A stretch of 64,000 nucleotides of DNA from contig OZ024788.1 in the NCBI GenBank assembly GCA_964017065.1, forward strand, positions 13,498,530 through 13,562,529. The letters are read 5' to 3'. Shown in pieces: positions 41,002-57,636 of this stretch (positions within the stretch are counted from its first letter, which is position 1; every line of letters starts with the position of its first letter). Source of the DNA: Haliclona indistincta (Eukaryota; Porifera; Demospongiae; Haplosclerida; Chalinidae). A program made the translations under genes and the position numbers. The notes beneath the pieces are model-generated. The model was not told the DNA's origin. It saw only the letters and a program-made list of their open reading frames with translations, and did not search any database.

Positions 41002-43469
41002 CTTTCGGCGAAGTAGCCCTTGCTTGTGCGTCTGTAGCTCGCCAACGCTGGTGCCTATCCTCGCGGAATCTTAATCCTTCCAAAGAGCGTGCTTGGACGA
41101 AGACGGCAACCAAGGCCACGCGGTTGTGCGGTATACGGAGATCGCTACACAGACGCTAAAAGTATCGCTATATTTCTCATAAGCGCCATATAAATTCGTG
41201 TATAAACGCCAGCCATTACGTAATCATCTCGCACTCCAGTGCTGGCCCAGCCCAGGTAGGCAAGAGCTGTACGCCCACGCATACATTCCACGCATACTTT
41301 GCTCTTACTGGGAATGGCCTATTGCTTGTACTGACTGGGTTGTGATGAACTTATTCATCAATTGAACTTCAATTGTTTTGTTGTTTGTTGGAAACGATCC
41401 CAGAATACCATTGTACCGTTCAAAGGGATAGCTCCAAAAAGCATGAGCAGGTCCAAAATCAAGAAAACTTTCTTGAAGATGTAATTGCAAGTGTAAGTTC
41501 ATGGTGCAGTTTGATTCCCCATACAAATCTTGGAACTTCTTGCTGTAGTTCAAAAGTAAAAGATCTGCTGAGACAAGGTCACTCTTTTTTAGAACACGCT
41601 GGCTAAGGAGTAGGCAAGCACGGACAAATAGCATCCAACACCGCAAATGGTCATCTGGCAGTATCCCTTTAAGGACAATTGGTGAATAAATAATGATAAA
41701 ACTCCGCCACTGGTCCGCTTTAAATCCTCCATAGTTAGAAGATATATTTGAAGGAAGTCTACCCACACCAGAGGGAACTTGAATTTCCTTCGCTCGTTTC
41801 GCTATTTCATCGAGTTGATCGTCACACAAAATTCCCATTTTTATCCAGGTTTTGAATGCATGTTTTCCTGTGCCAAGATACAAATTATGCATAGGATCAA
41901 CGACCGTAAAACGGACAGGATCAAAGTATGGTAATTCAAGTAAAGCTGAGTAGCGCACTCCATATTTTGATTCCTTTTTTTTGATGGCAGACTTTGTTTT
42001 CTTCTTATTTATTATATCACAATGCTGACGATGCAATATGCTGGTACGCATAGTCCAATCACTCCTATTAAACCCAGAATAATTTATTGGTTGACCAAAA
42101 CTTACTGGAAATGCCTTTAAGCATTTATTACAAGCCAAAGAAGCGTGATGCCCAAGAAAGCCAACTACCTTTCTACTAGCTGGTATGTCACAAGCAACGC
42201 AAGTCAAAGCCACTCGTACGATAACAGTAGCAATCTTAGATATTGCTATATTAAAGCCAACATCCCAACCTTCCTTTAGTTCTTCTACTAAAGGTCCGAG
42301 GTAAGAATTCATAGTCAAGCTTGGCTCACTAGGCCCAGGAATGACACCAACTAACAAGACATTTCTTTCTTTAAATCTTTCTGATCGAGGCAGGTTTTGT
42401 ATTGTAAGGTAAATTACTCCAACTGAGTATTCCAAATGACTGAAAGGTTGAAACCAGTCAACGTTAAGAGTCAATAAGTAAGAAAATGGTGATGCAAGAA
42501 AATTGTTTCCAGAATTAAATTGTTGCCAAACACGGCCATCGTACACATCTCCAAGATGGGTATTTGGTATAGAACGAGCTCTTTGTCTCCATCTTTCGCA
42601 CGCACTCAACACTCCTTCTCTCGAAATAACCCGTTGAAGGGATTTCTTCAAAGGGAAATAAGGGTAAGCCTTGATAGGAACAAGTTTATATTTACTTCCA
42701 TTCTTCACATTTTTGAGAAGTTTTGTTCCACATTTCTTTCGTCTACTCACATGTAGATGTTTTGGATAAGCAACATGACAGCACAGTTTTGAAATCTTTT
42801 TCCCGTCAACTTTATCAAAGCAGTTTTCATACTCATACACAGAATCGCAGTCTGGACAAACTACATAAGAAATGAAATCATTTTTCTTCAAGCCTATTTT
42901 CTTGTAGGCACAGAGAATTGTTAATGGAATCTGTTCCGAGAAATTTACCAACAAAGGACACTGAAAAGCATTTCCAATTGCACCAAGAAAGAACTTGAGA
43001 AGAGAAAGCAAGGAGGCCAAAGCAGAATTTGAAATACGAAAGACAGTCTGCCATAGAAGAAGGGAAAAAAGAAACTGCCAAATTGGAGCAGAAGGTTGAA
43101 CAGAATCTTCCACAACATCAACATCATATTCATCATCTGAATCTCCGTCTAGTTCAATCATCTACAGAAAAGTAATATTCACTTAATAATTTTGATTTTA
43201 TTATTCATGTTATACCACAAGGATAAAGATAGATACATATCATTGAAACTCTTGCTTTGGAGTTTAGCAGGCTACTACTATATTGTTGCTTGTCATTCAT
43301 GCATACGCACAGACACCATAATCGTATCCGTGTAAAAGCTGTGTTGATGTTCTTTTTCTTCGATCTTTAATTGCTGTGCTCAAAATTTGAAATACCAATT
43401 ACTGAGCAACTAGTAAAAAATTAATCTAGACACCTTTGATACTCATGATAAATAGTAAAATTAAATAGT

Positions 43470-43510
43470 ATAGAGCCGGCCAAAGGGTTGCGCCATATGG
43501 CCGGCTCTAT
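43470..43510. repeat. 13-bp-stem hairpin in a transposase intron
   Basis: ATAGAGCCGGCCA, a 15-nt loop, and TGGCCGGCTCTAT, within the second intron of the EnSpm transposase gene. Confidence 0.8.
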
Positions 43511-44229
43511 CCCACAAAGAGGTGGAGTTTTCGCTTAACTGCACCATCACTCAGGCGACAAAATTCAAGTTCACACCTTGGCGTGCAACCTATATATAGC
43601 TACCTGAATATATTACCTCTGGCTGATCTGGGCTAATGCTATCTTCTTCAGATTCATCACTAGAACTGTCTTCATCACTAGAGCAGTCTTCATCACTAGA
43701 GCTGTCACTGATAGACTGAGCACAGAGCGCATCATTGGGTGCTAGAGAACTGTGATCGTCGAAGTCAAGTTCACACTCTGTTACAAAGCAAAACGAAGCA
43801 ATAACAGTTTGTAACAAACAATACTTGATCGTCCATACCTTGGAGAGAGCCAAATACAGCGTCCTCGCCAATAGCCGACGTCTGCTCCGCTGACTCGGAA
43901 GAACTGGAATCGCACCGACGTCGCTTTCTCACCGCTGGATTTGTTACAAGTTCACGATGGCGGTAGAATGTTGACGATGAAACCAAATCATTACAGTGGT
44001 CGCACCACACTCTCTTTCTCTTTCTAGGCAACTCTGCCATGCCGACACCGTTCTTTCACGTCAACCACGTGCGATAACTAACGGTAGTCCGCATTCATCC
44101 GTGCTTCAGACACACTCCGCATTCTCAGAACAAACGGTTGTCCGTTATACAATAAGTCCGTTCGCCTACGTTACTTAACAAAATACGTACATCCGTTTAA
44201 TTCCGTACTGCACACACAATTTTCCTGTG

Positions 44230-47200
44230 TTGGTTGTGATCCAACTACTCCAAACAACGATGGCGCTCTCCCACTACACATTGCTTGTTTTATTGGTCAC
44301 TTGAATGCTACTAAATATCTCATCACCGAACAAAATTGTTACCCAAATTGTCGAGGTCAACATGGATGGACTCTTCTATATTATGCTTCTCAAGGTGGTC
44401 ACATGAACATCATCCAATACTTAATCGATGAAATAGGGTATGATCCAAATATTCCGGACAGCAATGGCGCTCTCCCACTACACATTGCTTGTCTTAATGG
44501 TAACTTGAATGCTACTAAATATTTCATCACTGAACAAAATTGTGACCCAAATTGTCGAGGTCAACATGGATGGACTCTTCTACATTATGCTTCTCAAGGT
44601 GGTCACATGAACATCATCCAATACCTAATCACAGAACTTGGTTGTGATCCAACTACTCGAAACAACAATGGCGCTCTCCCACTACACATTGCTTCTCGTA
44701 ATGGCCACTTGAATGCTACTAAATACTTCATCACTGAACAAAAGTGTGACCGAAATTGTCGAGATCAACATGGATGGACTCTTTTACATTATGCTTCTCA
44801 AGGTGGTCACATGAACATCATCCAATACTTAATCAGAGAACTTGATTGTGATCCAACTACTCGGAACAACAATGGCGCTCTCCCACTACACTTTGCTTCT
44901 CGTAATGGCCACTTGAATGCTACTAAATACTTCATCACTGAACAAAAGTGTGACCGAAATTGTCGAGATCAACATGGATGGACTCTTTTACATTATGCTT
45001 CTCAAGGTGGTCACATGAACATCATCCAATACTTAATCAGAGAACTTGATTGTGATCCAACTACTCGGAACAACAATGGCGCTCTCCCACTACACTTTGC
45101 TTCTCGTAATGGCCACTTGAATGCTACTAAATACTTCATCACTGAACAAAAGTGTGACCCAAATTGTCAAGATCAACATGGATGGACTCTTCTACATTAT
45201 GCTTCTAAAGGTGGTCACGTGAACATCATCGAATACTTAATCAATGAAGTTGGTTGTGATCCATCAATTGTTGATCAGTCTGGTCAAACTATATTACACT
45301 TGGCTAGTTATCATGGTCACATTCACATTGTACAGTGGTTGTTGCTCAGTGGAAAAGTGAATATTATGGCAAAGGACAATCACCAAAAGACCTGCGTTGA
45401 CGTTGCCAGCTATTCTACCACCAAAAATCGTTATGAGTTGCTGAAATTGTTTCAACCTTTTATAGATGCAACAATCTGTTTCCCTCTTCACACCTTCAGT
45501 AAGTCAGTTCTTACTGGTAATAGTGGTGCTGGCAAGACTACTCTAGCTAAAGTCATTAGTGAAAGAGATAAAAGCTACTTTAATGTTTTAAGATTTGGCA
45601 ATGTTGAACAGGTAGTAAACCACACTGCTGGTATAGTCCCATCTCTTGTGGACAGCTGGGAGGTAGGCAAGATGGTACTCTATGACTTGGCAGGACATAC
45701 AGAGTATCATTCCAGCCATTTTGCTGTCATGGAGATTGTGATGCAGCAGTCACCAGCCACATTTATTAATGTGATAGACCTTAACATCTCTAACTCTGAG
45801 ATAACAAAGCAACTCCATTATTGGCTCAATTTTATTGATAATGCCACCTGCAAGACCTGCAATAAATCATGTGTAATAGTGGTTGGCAGTCATGCTGACT
45901 TACTGACCAATGAGCAGCGAAAGAACAAGTCAGCTTTTATTACAGACCTGGTTCAGAGAAGACTAATAAAACATATCTTTTAGGATTTGTAGCTGTTGAT
46001 TGCCGCAGGATTGATACTGCAGGTACTAGAAAATTCATATCTCTTCTCAATAAAAGCCATAAAGTGATTACAGCCGAAGCACCATCAATAAGCTACTATT
46101 GTCATTTACTTTATGCTTTTCTTAAATCTAAACCAGAGCTGATGTCTACTTGTACACTGCGGGAGATTATTTCTGCAGTAGCTTGCGACAAGGATTCTCC
46201 TCTTTCATCAGAGACACGCATTCTTACTGAGCTTCTTGTATCACTTAGTGACAAAGGAGTGATCGTCTTCATTCAAAATCACCAGCAACCAGCGAAGAAC
46301 TGGATAGTGGTAGAAACTGAAACACTATTGAAGGAAATTAATGGAATCTTGTTTGCTCCTACCAACTTGAAAGAACATCGGCAAATAGCAAGTAGTACTG
46401 GAATTGTTCTTAAATCTGCACTCAAGCAACTCTTTCCACAATACAATCTTGAGATGCTTATCGACTTCATACAAATCTTTGAGTTATGTCATCGTGTTAA
46501 CTTGTCTGGTAGCACCACAAATCTTCAGAGTATTAAAACATCTTCACCAGCTGATGACATAGAGGAATGCTTTCTTTTCTTTCCTTCACTAATAGACAGT
46601 TGTAGACCAAGCAGTTTTTCTGGGGAAAGTAACTTTAATTTTGGCTGGACTATACGCTGCAGAAACCCTGAGCATCAGAGTTTCACTAGCCGATTCCTTC
46701 ATGTTCTTCTTCTACGTTTAGCTTACACCTATCCACTTGCTGATACTGGCAATACTGAAATGAGATATCATTGTTCAAAATGCATTGTTTGGACAAATGG
46801 AATAACTTGGGAAAATGAAGAAGGAATCAGAACACTAGTTGAGCTCATTGACTACAACCAACGTGTAGTGGTGGCCATGTCACACAAGACAGACAGTAGA
46901 CCAGTGGAGTGTAGCAAGCATCGCAGTGCAGTAATCAGACTAGTACTGGACCTGAAGCAACAACTCTGCCCTAATGTGGAGACAGAGGAATATCTAATCT
47001 CTCTCTCTCTCCTCAACAACTGGTCAGCAGCTGACTGGTGTGAGTCTCCATCAGACAATGATCTGTTTCCTATTGAGAATGTAGCCAAGTCAATGCTTCT
47101 ACACAAACCATATATTATTAGTCATGCTGGAATCACAAGTGATCTCTTTGCTACCAAAGATGTGTTGCAGTTTGAGCCATATTATCAGTTGAGTCCCTCC

Positions 47201-47368
47201 TCTGTGTGTGAGCTGATGGACAGCAGTAAAGCTGCTGAGATTGTCTCTCATAGTCTCCTTCGTGAGGTCAAGAGCAGATGTCAGTTGAATCAGTTAGAAA
47301 GACAGACCCACTCAAGTCTGAAGAAATGCATTGATCAATTCAGCATATTTGCAAGCAGAGATCCAATT
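44230..47368 (+). pseudogene. Ankyrin C-part, Roc GTPase and COR-like region
   Basis: Resumes in the repeat exactly at the duplicated TTG: five more 204-bp units to about 45130, then divergent ankyrin repeats (TILHLASYHGHIHIVQWLLL). From about 45505 a Roc/Ras-like GTPase: LTGNSGAGKTTLAKVI (P-loop), VLYDLAGHTEYHSSHFAVME (DxxG switch region) and VVGSHADLL (the G4 base-recognition motif, GSHxD instead of NKxD). The frame stops at 45983 (RRLIKHIF); one missing base in a T run there restores GFVAVDCRRIDTAGTRKFIS and the COR-like region (SETRILTELLVSLSDKGVIV, NWIVVETETLLKEINGILF, MLIDFIQIFELCHRV). The exon ends at 47368 before GTAAGT. Confidence 0.88.
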
Positions 47369-47467
47369 GTAAGTCATTGACATGCATTATATAGGGTAAC
47401 GTATGCTATGAATGCAACAAGCGCACCATACTTGTAATGATGTGTTACAATTTGTCTTATTTGACAG

Positions 47468-49344
47468 GCTATAGCAGATCTTGACAGTAGCGCAGTCCTG
47501 AAAGAAGCTTCTGAAGGTAAAACCAGTACACTGCATGATTAGAGAATGTAACTGAGTTTTTCTTCACACTTCTCGTCCAAAAAGTATATTGTACGAATGT
47601 CATACACTCTTTCCTCTTTAGATATTCTTCAAAGATTTGATCTGTTATCACTTCCTGATAAACCACCATTCAGTGAGATGGTAATCATAGCTGATGATGA
47701 TGATGGTGGTACACCTCCTGACCTCACTCTGCCTGTCACCCTCACTGGAGTAGAACAACCAACCACCATCACACTGAAGAGAGAGGCTGAGAGACTTGGA
47801 CAACTATCTAAACAAGAATCGGGTAAGCAATGATAGACGGTATTTAGAACTGATTTTATGAATGATGTATAGGTTTTCTGCGTGGAGTGGATATACATGG
47901 AGAGACTGTATTTGAGGTTGTGGGAGACAAGCCTCAGAAACTAGAGTGGCTTGGCTATGGGTTCTATATTGAGGTTCCTGAAGGAGCCCTTCCTCCTGGA
48001 GTGACTGCCATTGTGGGTGTGAAGGTTATTCTAGGAGGCCAGTTCCAGTTCCCTGAGAACAGACGATTGATCAGTGCTATCTATGCTGTCACATGCAGTG
48101 AGGTCTTTCACAAGGAGGTGGCTGTCAACATACAGCATTGTGCTGCCATCAAGACTGAGGAACAATGCTCCTCGTGTAGATTCATTATTGCCAAGTGCAC
48201 ACAGGAGGTCCTACCCTACAGGTTCAGGGAGAGAGAAGGAGTGTTCAACCCTCACACTCAGTATGGAGCTGTCAAACTGAAGAGATTCTCACTCATCGGA
48301 GAAACAGCATCAGATGATACAGACTTGAAGTGTACAGCTCGCATGTTCTATAGAGAGCAGATGCCAGCTCCCTCAGTGGTAGCTGATTTCCACTTTGTAG
48401 TGGTAAAAGATCTTCAACCGTGTCGAAAGGTTAATACAAGTATAAGATACAATATTTCTTGATTTAACATGCTGTTTCAGAGGGTGTCGAAGAACTATCA
48501 AGGATGGTGTGAAGACAAGAGTACTACCTTTACAATCTTCTTCAGTAGCAGCACTGTAGTACAACTGGATCTAAGAGAGCAGAGAATAGACCCATGGAAA
48601 ATACTGCCATTAGTAAACCCAGCACAGGTCAGTACCAGTGGACTGCACACATCATCAATCTCACCGTCCATACAATAGGTCACTAATGATGATGTCAGCA
48701 AGTTTGAAGCTGGTCGTAGGATTCCTCACTGCTCATATGAGTTACAGCTGCTTCCTGGAAATTGCTTCCGGCGTCTACTCCACAAAGTGACTGTCCTAGG
48801 TGTCTCATCAGAAATGACCTTTCACATGCGCTATCCTCAACCAGAAGGTGAGTTTATCATAAATTTCAAAAGCAGACATGAACAAAACTTGCACAGAAAA
48901 CAAGGTTCGTCGTCATTCTAACATATCAACTAGTCCATCAGCATCTCCTAGAGATCTTTCTCATACTCTTGGTAAGTGCATTGTTGTCATACACTAGTCG
49001 TCTACATATTGTGTGACTACAGACATTCGTCAAGTCAATCATATCTTGAGGAATGTGAGTGACTGGCATTCATTAGGGATTGAACTGGGTCTAGCGTACT
49101 CAACACTGGAGAGCATAAGAAGTGATAAGCTGAATATATCATCAGAGTGTAAGTCAGCGATGATAGCAGCCTGGTTGAATCGACAGGGTAGACATCCTTC
49201 ATGGGCAGCGCTACAAGCAGCTCTCAGAGAGATAGGAGAGAATAGAGCAGCAGACCAGATTGGAGTGAGTAAATACCACTAGCTACAAACATGATGCTTT
49301 GTGACCTTGTCTATTTTTCTTTTTGTTTTATACAGAGACGATAG
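47468..49344 (+). CDS. ZU5 and Death domain exons of the ankyrin-ROCO gene
   Basis: Eight exons with short introns. The exon at 47873-48429 encodes a ZU5-like domain: YGFYIEVPEGALPPGVTAIV is the classic ZU5 start, then LISAIYAVTCSEVFHKEVAV and YGAVKLKRFSLIG. The exons at 48481-48627 and 48679-48847 continue with a UPA-like beta region (WCEDKSTTFTIFFSSSTVVQ, HKVTVLGVSSEMTFHMRY). The exon at 49023-49264 is a Death domain: VNHILRNVSDWHSLGIELGL, SECKSAMIAAWLNRQGRHPS, WAALQAALREIGENRAADQI. A tiny last exon adds two residues and the stop. ZU5, UPA and Death occur together in ankyrins, UNC5 and PIDD, where the Death domain recruits signalling partners. This part is undamaged. Confidence 0.88.
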
Positions 49345-49384
49345 CTCCTCACCCTCTCCTCTGGTAACTCTTTACTTTTGCACG

Positions 49385-49390
49385 AAATAA
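49385..49390 (+). terminator. Poly(A) signal AATAAA
   Basis: AATAAA (within CACGAAATAAAATTATA) lies about 40 bp after the stop codon of the ankyrin-ROCO gene. Confidence 0.7.
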
Positions 49391-49595
49391 AATTATATAT
49401 TTTAATTCTCATGTTTATATCACAAAATATGAGTCGTTTACAATGTCACATGATAATAAATTATTAACATGATAATAGATTGATTGGTGTGTGTGGTCGT
49501 GTGTTCAACAGTGCTGACAGAGAATGAGGTAATGATGATGACATCATCAATAGGGTGTGGTCTACTGTGCTCCACCTGTACAATACAGAGAGTAA

Positions 49596-50170
49596 TGCAC
49601 TTATCAATATGTACCCCCACCTCCCGGGACTATGTGGGGCAATGGTGGGGATTTGAAACTTTTAATTGTCAATTCCCCCACCCACAGGGCACGAGAAGCT
49701 GTCAAATCCCCGTCATATACCCAGGGTGTCACCTCGGGATTTGATCGTATCAAGCACAACTCGCTTAGCTGCACTTATATGAACTATGAAATTATGAACT
49801 ATGGCATAATGACATTGGCCATAGGCCGAGCCATAGGCACAGACGAGTACGACAGTCTAGTAGGTAGCACAGACGAGTACGAAAGTAAGTAGGTAGGCAC
49901 AGACGAGTACGACACGAATTGTTTTGTAGCACTAGGAGACTGGGGACAGTAGAATGAGCAGAATAGCCGATATACGACTCGTACACGCTTTTCGCTTGAA
50001 GGAGAACACTGACAATGACAGTAGACTGAGCCTGACACGCGGGGCGCGTTTGTTCGCGAATCAAATGCCCCACCCCCGGGGACCAGATCGTTGTCAAAAC
50101 TGAGGTAAATCCCCACCATTGCCCCACGTTGTCCCGGGAGGGGGGGTGGGGGTACATATTGATAAGTGCA
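49596..50170. mobile_element. 575-bp Harbinger-like MITE, TAA TSD
   Basis: TGCACTTATCAATATGTACC at 49596 pairs with the end at 50170; TAA is duplicated at 49593-49595 and 50171-50173. The interior has ATGCCCCACCCC and CCCGGGA blocks mirrored near each end, and an AGGCACAGACGAGTACGA triplet repeat (49835-49910). It shares end structure and GCCCCAC vocabulary with the element at 53278-53585. Confidence 0.85.
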
Positions 50171-50280
50171 TAATAGCAGAGTTACAAGCTAAACAAACGA
50201 GTGTTATTGGTCAGCTAGACAATGATTTTGATTTTGAAAACAGATGGATTCACAGCAACTGTGCTTTGCAAGCCTGGTGA

Positions 50281-50541
50281 CGTATAAGGGGGAGGAGCAT
50301 TCAACTGCTATAGTAATAGCGAAGTCTACAGTCCGCCGTGCACTGTTGGAACTTGGGCCTTTCTTTGCACGTTGTGGCTCGCTATTTCCTACCTATACAT
50401 TCATCCATGCTTCGTCCTGGTCGTTTCCAGCTAAAACAAACGAGCGTTAAGCCAGAGCCATGATCGCCGTCTTTTGCAGCGCAAGCGACAGACTTTAGAT
50501 AATAGTTATCCACAGTTGAACCCTCCTTCCCCTTATACGCT
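50281..50541. mobile_element. 261-bp hAT-like MITE, 8-bp TSD
   Basis: CGTATAAGGGGGAGGAGCAT (50281) is mirrored by CTCCTTCCCCTTATACG (ending 50539). CCTGGTGA occurs directly on both sides (50273-50280 and 50542-50549). A diverged relative lies at about 51260-51500 (GAGGAGCGTTCAACTC ... GGATCCTTATACACTCC). Confidence 0.75.
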
Positions 50542-50623
50542 CCTGGTGATACAGTTTAAGGTTCATAAAACAGTTTTTTTTGTCTCGTAATAAGAAGCAG
50601 TGTATGTGTTGTATAAAACTCAC

Positions 50624-57284
<6,661 letters not shown>

Positions 57285-57636
57285 CGTGCCCGCGGCTAGT
57301 CGGGGAAATGCTGGTCTCCTCGTTGCTGGGCTAGTGCCAATATTGAAAGGGACTCTATAATGATATTCATAGCATGCCTTCTGCATGCCGCGCGAGTTGT
57401 TTGAACACAGAAACCTGACACCAGTAGCTATGGCGACATCAATAGCTATGGCGACACCATTCCACAGCAGCGGGCCCGCCTCGTGGATACTGCACTGCAA
57501 CTGGATGACAACAGATGCTGTACATGGCAGCCTTCTGCTCTGGGAGGGTCACGCAATGCACATCATTGCTGCAAGCAGTGTTTACCAGCTGTTGATTAAT
57601 GATATTCATGAGGCACGTGGATCAGCTAGCAGTACC
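57285..57636. promoter_or_regulatory. Divergent promoter region of PX and LamG genes
   Basis: 352 bp separate the two start codons. AATGATATTCAT occurs twice (57358 and 57598). No TATA box or NRF1 palindrome was recognised. An in-frame upstream ATG at 57385 exists, but the ATG at 57637 begins a proper signal peptide. Confidence 0.45.

Larger units (their letters stand above)
36404..41325. mobile_element. ISL2EU (IS4EU)-type transposon nested in the EnSpm element
   Basis: The outer 25-bp TIRs GCAATAGGCCATTCCCA(A/G)TAAGAGC at 36404 and 41325 are flanked by TT on both sides (2-bp duplication). Inner long inverted repeats of about 230 bp (roughly 36477-36708 and 41010-41240) pair with about ten per cent difference, including CGTAATGGCTGGCGTTTATA. 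Between them two convergent genes encode a THAP-DDE transposase and a YqaJ-type nuclease. That pair is the hallmark of the ISL2EU/IS4EU superfamily described from animal genomes. Confidence 0.85.
35668..44040 (-). pseudogene. EnSpm/CACTA transposase gene, split by ISL2EU
   Basis: Exon 1 (44040-43839) encodes a zinc-finger start: RKRKRVWCDHCNDLVSSSTF, YRHRE. Exon 2 (43777-43617) is acidic and serine-rich (SSSDEDCSSDEDSSSDESEE). Exon 3 (43161-41326) carries the transposase core: VVCPDCDSVYEYENC, TLNVDWFQPFSHLEYSVGVI, LVGVIPGPSEPSLTMNSYLG, then VVGFLGHHASLACNKC, FTVVDPMHNLYLGTGKHAF and FWSYPFERYNGILG, all characteristic of EnSpm-type transposases (Transposase_21-like). The ISL2EU element interrupts after ITTQSVQ; the C-terminal part resumes at 36403 (NLADPKLTSLLRLPNFD) and ends at 35668. 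Splice borders are consensus and phases agree for exons 1-3. Joining across the insertion leaves an apparent 1-nt mismatch, so either the target duplication is miscounted or the gene had decayed. Confidence 0.88.
32495..44229. mobile_element. EnSpm/CACTA transposon, 11.7 kb, carrying a kinase gene
   Basis: The ends read CACAGCAAAA and TTTTCCTGTG, and TTG is duplicated at 32492-32494 and 44230-44232; the uninterrupted ankyrin repeat reads GAACTTGGTTGTGATCC, so both edges are exact. Three-bp duplications and CAC..GTG ends are those of EnSpm/CACTA. Both subterminal regions (32510-32700 and 44045-44225) are crowded with CCGTTT/AACGG/ACGGTA words in both orientations, like the transposase-binding subterminal repeats of known CACTA elements. 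Contents: accessory gene (minus, 32880-34335), kinase gene (plus, 34597-35618), transposase gene (minus, 44040 to 35668), and a nested ISL2EU element (36404-41325). Without the nested element the length would be about 6.8 kb. Confidence 0.9.
29597..49344 (+). pseudogene. Ankyrin-Roc-COR-ZU5-Death protein gene, disrupted
   Basis: One + strand gene, reading from the ATG at 29597 (MVDLQQRCTAAFKQGDHDQA) to TAG at 49342-49344. Order of domains: ankyrin repeats, a Roc GTPase with P-loop, a COR-like region, a ZU5-like domain, a linker and a C-terminal Death domain. The large 5' exon (to 47368 once insertions are removed) is followed by eight short exons with consensus GT-AG borders: 47468-47516, 47622-47822, 47873-48429, 48481-48627, 48679-48847, 48897-48971, 49023-49264, 49336-49344; phases agree at every join. 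Four lesions break it: an extra A at about 30877, a MITE at 31478, the EnSpm element at 32495 and a missing base at about 45983. Known relatives in layout are DAPK (ankyrin-Roc-COR-Death) and other ROCO proteins. An intact allele or paralogue elsewhere is likely. Confidence 0.85.

Noticed and set aside
45970..46005. A 33-nt intron (GTTCAG..TTTTAG) explaining the Roc/COR frame break
   Set aside because: Too short for an animal intron, lacks a good donor, and would remove residues expected between G4 and the next strand; a 1-nt loss fits better.
49438..49620. Minus-strand 60-codon frame as a last PX-gene exon
   Set aside because: The acceptor TTGTACAG is plausible but would add only a few residues before a stop in the phase required; left as a possibility, not annotated.
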